From NCBI GenBank assembly GCA_016302185.1, contig JAEDOC010000073.1:1-9922 (forward strand): DNA of 9,922 bases, read 5' to 3'. Every line of letters starts with the position of its first letter. The stretch's first letter is position 1. The notes under the pieces are model-generated. The model saw nothing but the letters and a program-made list of their open reading frames with translations, did not search any database and was not told where the DNA came from. Both the position numbers and the translations under genes were made by a program. Positions 6,006 to 9,922 of the stretch are shown in pieces. This DNA is from Clostridium sp. Lineage in GTDB: Bacteria; Bacillota; Clostridia; Lachnospirales; Lachnospiraceae.

Positions 6006-6923
6006 TTATCTGAGCACCCATGCCTCCACATCACGACATACCTCATCCCGGTTTAATTCATGAAAAAGCTCATGACGTGCTTCCGGGTAAAGCTTCATGG
6101 AAACATCGGTAAGTCCGTGTCTGCGCAGGCTGTCACAGGCACGTCTGACTCCCTTTCCGTTCTCGCCCACAGGATCCTTGGCACCGGAAAGGAATAACAC
6201 CGGAAGATCCTTCGGAATCCGATCAAAATCTTTTTCTTCCTTGACCTCCTGCATTACCTGGAAAAAATCCGCGTAAGCACCATTGGAAAAAAGAAACTGG
6301 CAGTAGGGATCCGCCTCATATCCCCGATTGGATGCTTCATCTCTGGAGAGCCACTGATGCTCTGTCTTTCCTTTCTCAAAATGTTTGTTATAGCTTCCCA
6401 ACACCAGCCGGTGCAGCTTCTCGTCGCAGTACTCTCTTCCATTTCTGGCAACCGATTTTCTGACGAGATAACCTGCAAGCTTCACCAGAACGGAAGACTG
6501 ACTTCCTGTTCCCGTAAAGATCGCACCATCCACCATATCACCGTGTATGGTAATAAAACGTCTGCCAAAAAAAGAGCCCATACTGTGTCCAAGAAGGATT
6601 CGACGAACCCCCGGGTACTGACGTCCGGCATAAGCTGTAACAATCTCCATATCCGAAAGTACATAGAACGCGCCGTTTTCTTTTGCAAACTGTCCCAGAG
6701 TTCCCGGAATTGCAGTCAATCCATGCCCCAGATGATCATGACCGATCACGGCAATCCCCGCTTCATTCATCGTTTTCGCAAAATCATCATAGCGACCGAT
6801 ATGTTCTATCATTCCATGGGAAATCAGAATTACCGCCTTCACCGCTCCTGACGGTACCCACTGAACTCCATGGATTCTGCTTTTTCCATCACTAGATGGA
6901 AGATAAAACGTAAATTTACTCAT
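6006..6923 (-). CDS. Alpha/beta hydrolase, S33 / monoacylglycerol lipase-like (lysophospholipase family)
   Basis: Predicted soluble serine hydrolase of 305 residues, close to the usual length for Hydrolase_4/PldB-like proteins, which cleave ester bonds in monoacylglycerols, lysophospholipids or small esters. The oxyanion-side motif ISHGMIEHIGRYDDF (34-48), GHDHLGHG (61-68) and the nucleophile elbow GHSMGS with Ser114 are clear. The acid is Asp250 in LFLSGAKDPVG and the base His284 in EARHELFHE, so the triad is complete. A cap of about 100 residues (140-235) lies between strands and would set the substrate; it cannot be read from sequence. No signal peptide or membrane segment is seen. The ATG at 6923-6921 follows AGGGGAG at 10 nt. 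The gene stands alone between the nifJ terminator and its own 3' stem-loop, so it is likely monocistronic. Family assignment is firm; the substrate is unknown. Confidence 0.88.
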   Translation of the reverse strand: MSKFTFYLPSSDGKSRIHGVQWVPSGAVKAVILISHGMIEHIGRYDDFAKTMNEAGIAVIGHDHLGHGLTAIPGTLGQFAKENGAFYVLSDMEIVTAYAGRQYPGVRRILLGHSMGSFFGRRFITIHGDMVDGAIFTGTGSQSSVLVKLAGYLVRKSVARNGREYCDEKLHRLVLGSYNKHFEKGKTEHQWLSRDEASNRGYEADPYCQFLFSNGAYADFFQVMQEVKEEKDFDRIPKDLPVLFLSGAKDPVGENGKGVRRACDSLRRHGLTDVSMKLYPEARHELFHELNRDEVCRDVEAWVLR

Positions 6924-6954
6924 AACATGTTTTCTCCCCTGACCTGATATGATT

Positions 6955-6984
6955 ATTCTAGCACAACTTTCAACCTTCGTCCAA
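6955..6984 (-). promoter_or_regulatory. Candidate promoter of the hydrolase gene
   Basis: The minus strand carries -10 TAGAAT (6960-6955, 5 of 6), preceded by TGC, giving an extended -10 (TGn). An 18-nt spacer separates it from a weak -35, TTGGAC (6984-6979, 3 of 6). Transcription would begin about 25 nt before the ATG, leaving just enough room for the AGGGGAG ribosome site. It lies after the nifJ terminator, so independent transcription makes sense. Prediction by eye only. Confidence 0.5.
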
Positions 6985-6998
6985 TGGTTTGCAGTATG

Positions 6999-7041
6999 AA
7001 AAGAGCGGGAAACAGGCCCAAAACCTGTTCCCCGCTCTTTT
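6999..7041 (-). terminator. Intrinsic terminator of nifJ
   Basis: An 18-position stem (6999-7016 with 7024-7041) encloses a 7-nt loop. Its only imperfection, 7010/7030, is a G-U wobble on the minus-strand RNA. The GC-rich stem ends in AAAAGAG/CTCTTTT, providing the U-run for leftward transcription. It begins 53 nt beyond the nifJ stop codon. The A-run on the other arm could also let it work rightward, but no rightward gene is present. Confidence 0.92.
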
Positions 7042-7093
7042 ATGCGTTATTATCGATGAATCATTCATCCATCATCTCAATCGAAGTGTTGAA

Positions 7094-9922
7094 TTAGTCG
7101 TTTCCGTACAGAGTGATCAGCTTATTCAGATACTGATATCTAGCCTTAGCCTCTTCCTCGTTTCTTGTCTGAAGAGCTGCTGCTCTGTCTGCATTCTTCA
7201 TAGCCAGAGAAGCGTAACGAACCTCACCCTTTAAGAAGCTCTGGTAGTCACCGGTCGGAGCCTTGCTGTCTAAGCTGAACTTCTTCTCAGCAGCAGGGTT
7301 GAAACGGAAGTTGTGCCAATAACCGCACTCTACTGCCAGTTTCTCCTCTGTCTGAGCCTTGTCCATACCTTTCTTGATACCGTGGTTGATACACGGAGCG
7401 TAAGCGATAATCAGGGACGGACCCGGATAAGCCTCTGCCTCTGCAATAGCCTTCACGGTCTGAGCATAGTCAGCACCCATGGAGATCTGAGCAACGTATA
7501 CATAACCATAGCTCATAGCGATGGAAGCAAGATCCTTCTTCTTGGTGTCCTTACCGCCTGCAGCGAACTGTGCAACCGCACCGGTCGGAGTAGACTTGGA
7601 GGACTGACCGCCTGTATTGGAATAAACTTCGGTATCATATACCATGATATTGATATCCTTACCGGAAGCAAGCACATGGTCAACACCGCCGAAGCCGATA
7701 TCGTAAGCCCAGCCGTCACCACCGAATACCCACTGGGACTTCTTAGCCAGGAAATCTTTGTTCTTTACGATGTCTTTGCATACCGGGCAGTCAATGCCGT
7801 CTAATGCAGCAACTAATTTATCTGTAGCAGCACCGTTTAATGCACCGATACCGAAGGTATCCAGCCACTCTTTGCAGGCTGCCTTTACTTCTTCGCTGGC
7901 CTCAGCAGAAGCAGCTACCTGCTCTACCTTTGCCTTTAAGCCGTCACGGATAGCATTCTGAGCCAGTAACATACCGTAACCAAACTCGGCGTTGTCCTCG
8001 AATAAGGAGTTATCCCAAGCCGGTCCCTTACCTGCTTTGTTTACAGTGTAAGGTGTGGACGGTGAAGAGTTGCCCCAGATGGAGGAGCATCCGGTTGCGT
8101 TGGCGATGTACATTCTGTCACCGAATAACTGGGTAATTAATTTCGCATACGGAGTCTCACCGCAGCCTGCACATGCGCCGGAGAACTCTAAGAGCGGCTG
8201 TTTGAACTGGCTGCCCTTTACGGTTGTCTCTTTGAATTTATCAATAACATCCTGCTTGATCGGCAGTGTCTGGCCGTAATCATAGCCCTTCTGAGCATCT
8301 ACGTTCTTCTCCAGGCTAACCATGGTCAGAGCCTTCTCACCCTTCTTGCCCGGGCAAACATTTGCACAGGAACCGCATCCGGTACAGTCAAGTGCAGAGA
8401 TAGTCATTGTGAACTTGTACTGCGGCATACCGGTCATCGGCAGAGTCTTGGTTCCTTCCGGAGCTTTTGCAGCCTCTTCCTCGGTCAGAGCGATCGGACG
8501 GATAACAGCGTGCGGACATACGTAGGAACAGAAGTTACACTGGATACAGTTGTCCGGATTCCAAACCGGTACATTAACTGCAATACCACGTTTCTCGTAA
8601 GCTGCAGAACCGGACGGTGTTGTACCGTCAACATAATCTACGAATGCGGATACCGGCAGGTTGTTTCCTTCCTGAGCGTTAACAGCAGCCTGAACGGTGT
8701 TAACGAATTTAACAACATCTGCTCTGCCTTCGCTTGCGTGAGTCATATCCAGACCCTCGTCTTCACAATTCTTCCAGCTTTCCGGAACAGTAATCTCAAC
8801 TACGTTCTGAGCACCTGCATCAATCGCAGCCCAGTTCTTCTTAACAACGTCTTCACCCTTACGGCCGTAGGTTGCCTGAGCAGCCTTCTTCATCAGCTCG
8901 ATTGCAGTCTCCTCCGGGATGATGGCAGCCAGCTTGAAGAATGCGGACTGAAGGATGGTGTTGATACGTGTCGGGCCCATACCGGTCTCGATACCCAGCT
9001 TCACACCGTCAATGGTGTAGAACTTGATGTTGTGATCAGCGATGAATTTCTTCATCTGACCCGGTAAGTGCTTCTCCAGCTCTTCCATGTTCCACGGGCA
9101 GTTCAGAAGGAAAGTACCGCCGTCAACCAGCTCCTGAACCATGTTGTACTTACGAACATAAGCCGGATTATGGCAGGCAACGAAGTTTGCCTTATGAATT
9201 AAGTAGGTGGACTTAATCGGAGTATGACCGAAACGCAGGTGAGACATGGTCACACCACCGGATTTCTTGGAGTCATAATCAAAGTATGCCTGAGCATACA
9301 TATCTGTATTATCACCAATGATCTTGATGGAGTTCTTGTTTGCACCTACGGTACCATCAGCGCCCAGACCCCAGAACTTGCAGTTAACGGTTCCGGCCGG
9401 TGTGGTAACAAGCGGAGCACCCAGCTCAAGAGATAAATTGGTAACATCATCAACGATACCGATGGTAAACTGCTTCTTCTCGGTATTGTTGTAAACAGCA
9501 ACGATCTGAGCCGGTGTGGTATCCTTGGAACCTAAACCGTAACGACCGGTAAAGATCGGTGTCTGATCAAACTTGGTACCCTTTAATGCGGCTACAACGT
9601 CTAAGTATAACGGCTCACCGAGAGAACCAGGCTCTTTTGTTCTGTCTAATACGGAGATCTGCTTTACGGTATCCGGAATCGCATCTACTAATGCGCTGGC
9701 AACGAACGGTCTGTAAAGACGAACCTTTACAACGCCGACTTTTCTGCCCTGACCCATTAAGTAGTCGATGGTCTCCTCGATGGTATCATTTACAGAACCC
9801 ATCGCAATGATTACATGCTCTGCATCCGGAGCGCCATAGTAGTTGAACAGCTTGTAATCAGTACCAATCTTCGCATTTACCTTGTCCATGTACTCCTGAA
9901 CGATAGCCGGTAATGCATCATA
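7094..9922 (-). CDS. nifJ: Pyruvate:ferredoxin (flavodoxin) oxidoreductase, single-chain (N-terminus outside window)
   Basis: Catalyses pyruvate + CoA + oxidised ferredoxin to acetyl-CoA + CO2 + reduced ferredoxin, the main pyruvate-cleaving step of fermenting anaerobes; cytosolic and oxygen sensitive. The frame is open to the right edge: 942 residues are visible, and cysteine spacing against the known PFOR structure suggests about 230 are missing, including most of the N-terminal TPP domain. Visible parts (fragment numbering): transketolase-C-like domain (about 35-150), the POR gamma-type domain with GLGADGTVGANK (185-196), a two-cluster ferredoxin domain with Cys 459/462/465/469 and 513/516/519/523, and the proximal cluster ligands Cys584, 587, 612 and 844. 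The TPP/Mg site GDGWAYDIGFGG is at 735-746, with YSNTGGQSSKSTPTGA at 767-782. All cofactor ligands in the visible part are present. The Met codon at 9889 is internal, not the start. A strong terminator follows. Confidence 0.98.
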   Translation of the reverse strand, partial: YDALPAIVQEYMDKVNAKIGTDYKLFNYYGAPDAEHVIIAMGSVNDTIEETIDYLMGQGRKVGVVKVRLYRPFVASALVDAIPDTVKQISVLDRTKEPGSLGEPLYLDVVAALKGTKFDQTPIFTGRYGLGSKDTTPAQIVAVYNNTEKKQFTIGIVDDVTNLSLELGAPLVTTPAGTVNCKFWGLGADGTVGANKNSIKIIGDNTDMYAQAYFDYDSKKSGGVTMSHLRFGHTPIKSTYLIHKANFVACHNPAYVRKYNMVQELVDGGTFLLNCPWNMEELEKHLPGQMKKFIADHNIKFYTIDGVKLGIETGMGPTRINTILQSAFFKLAAIIPEETAIELMKKAAQATYGRKGEDVVKKNWAAIDAGAQNVVEITVPESWKNCEDEGLDMTHASEGRADVVKFVNTVQAAVNAQEGNNLPVSAFVDYVDGTTPSGSAAYEKRGIAVNVPVWNPDNCIQCNFCSYVCPHAVIRPIALTEEEAAKAPEGTKTLPMTGMPQYKFTMTISALDCTGCGSCANVCPGKKGEKALTMVSLEKNVDAQKGYDYGQTLPIKQDVIDKFKETTVKGSQFKQPLLEFSGACAGCGETPYAKLITQLFGDRMYIANATGCSSIWGNSSPSTPYTVNKAGKGPAWDNSLFEDNAEFGYGMLLAQNAIRDGLKAKVEQVAASAEASEEVKAACKEWLDTFGIGALNGAATDKLVAALDGIDCPVCKDIVKNKDFLAKKSQWVFGGDGWAYDIGFGGVDHVLASGKDINIMVYDTEVYSNTGGQSSKSTPTGAVAQFAAGGKDTKKKDLASIAMSYGYVYVAQISMGADYAQTVKAIAEAEAYPGPSLIIAYAPCINHGIKKGMDKAQTEEKLAVECGYWHNFRFNPAAEKKFSLDSKAPTGDYQSFLKGEVRYASLAMKNADRAAALQTRNEEEAKARYQYLNKLITLYGND

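Noticed and set aside
7313..7804. Plus-strand frames opposite nifJ (7313-7804, 8510-9067)
   Set aside because: They are antisense to one of the most conserved enzymes in the window, and their length is explained by the strong codon bias of nifJ.
9887..9889. ATG at 9889 as the start of the oxidoreductase
   Set aside because: The frame remains open for 11 more codons to the window edge, and the protein would lack a large conserved N-terminal domain. It is an internal Met of a gene cut by the window.

Overview
The window fits an anaerobic, low-to-mid GC Firmicute of the class Clostridia, most likely a gut-type Lachnospiraceae. The evidence is a CodY regulator of the Firmicutes type, a single-chain pyruvate:ferredoxin oxidoreductase typical of strict anaerobes, and the gene order yifB-dprA-topA-codY. 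The genus cannot be fixed from this sequence alone. All six genes lie on the minus strand, so transcription runs from the right end of the window to the left.

From right to left: nifJ (pyruvate:ferredoxin oxidoreductase) enters from the right edge without its N-terminal part and ends at a strong intrinsic terminator (6999-7041). Next is an isolated alpha/beta hydrolase gene (6006-6923) with its own candidate promoter and a long 3' stem-loop (5952-5989). An AT-rich gap follows, with a short direct repeat and CodY-box-like sequences (5876-5919). Then comes a tightly packed unit, yifB (ComM-like AAA+ ATPase) - dprA (transformation/recombination mediator) - topA (DNA topoisomerase I). Its genes overlap or are separated by fewer than 15 bases, and the unit ends in a 3' region with three consecutive hairpins, the last a good intrinsic terminator. 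codY starts after that from a well-formed promoter that carries a CodY-box-like sequence between its -35 and -10, and runs off the left edge with about 37 residues missing.

The functions form three groups. YifB/ComM, DprA and TopA handle DNA: branch migration and recombination of incoming single strands, RecA loading, and relaxation of negative supercoils. CodY is the global GTP/branched-chain-amino-acid sensing regulator. PFOR is central fermentative metabolism (pyruvate to acetyl-CoA plus reduced ferredoxin). The hydrolase is probably a lipid or ester hydrolase of the S33/monoacylglycerol-lipase type and has no clear link to its neighbours.

I saw no mobile element, CRISPR array, tRNA, rRNA, toxin-antitoxin or defence genes. 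This is core chromosome and I do not see a new multi-gene system. The points most worth a second look are regulatory: possible CodY autoregulation, the CodY-like cluster in front of yifB, and the structured RNA regions between genes.
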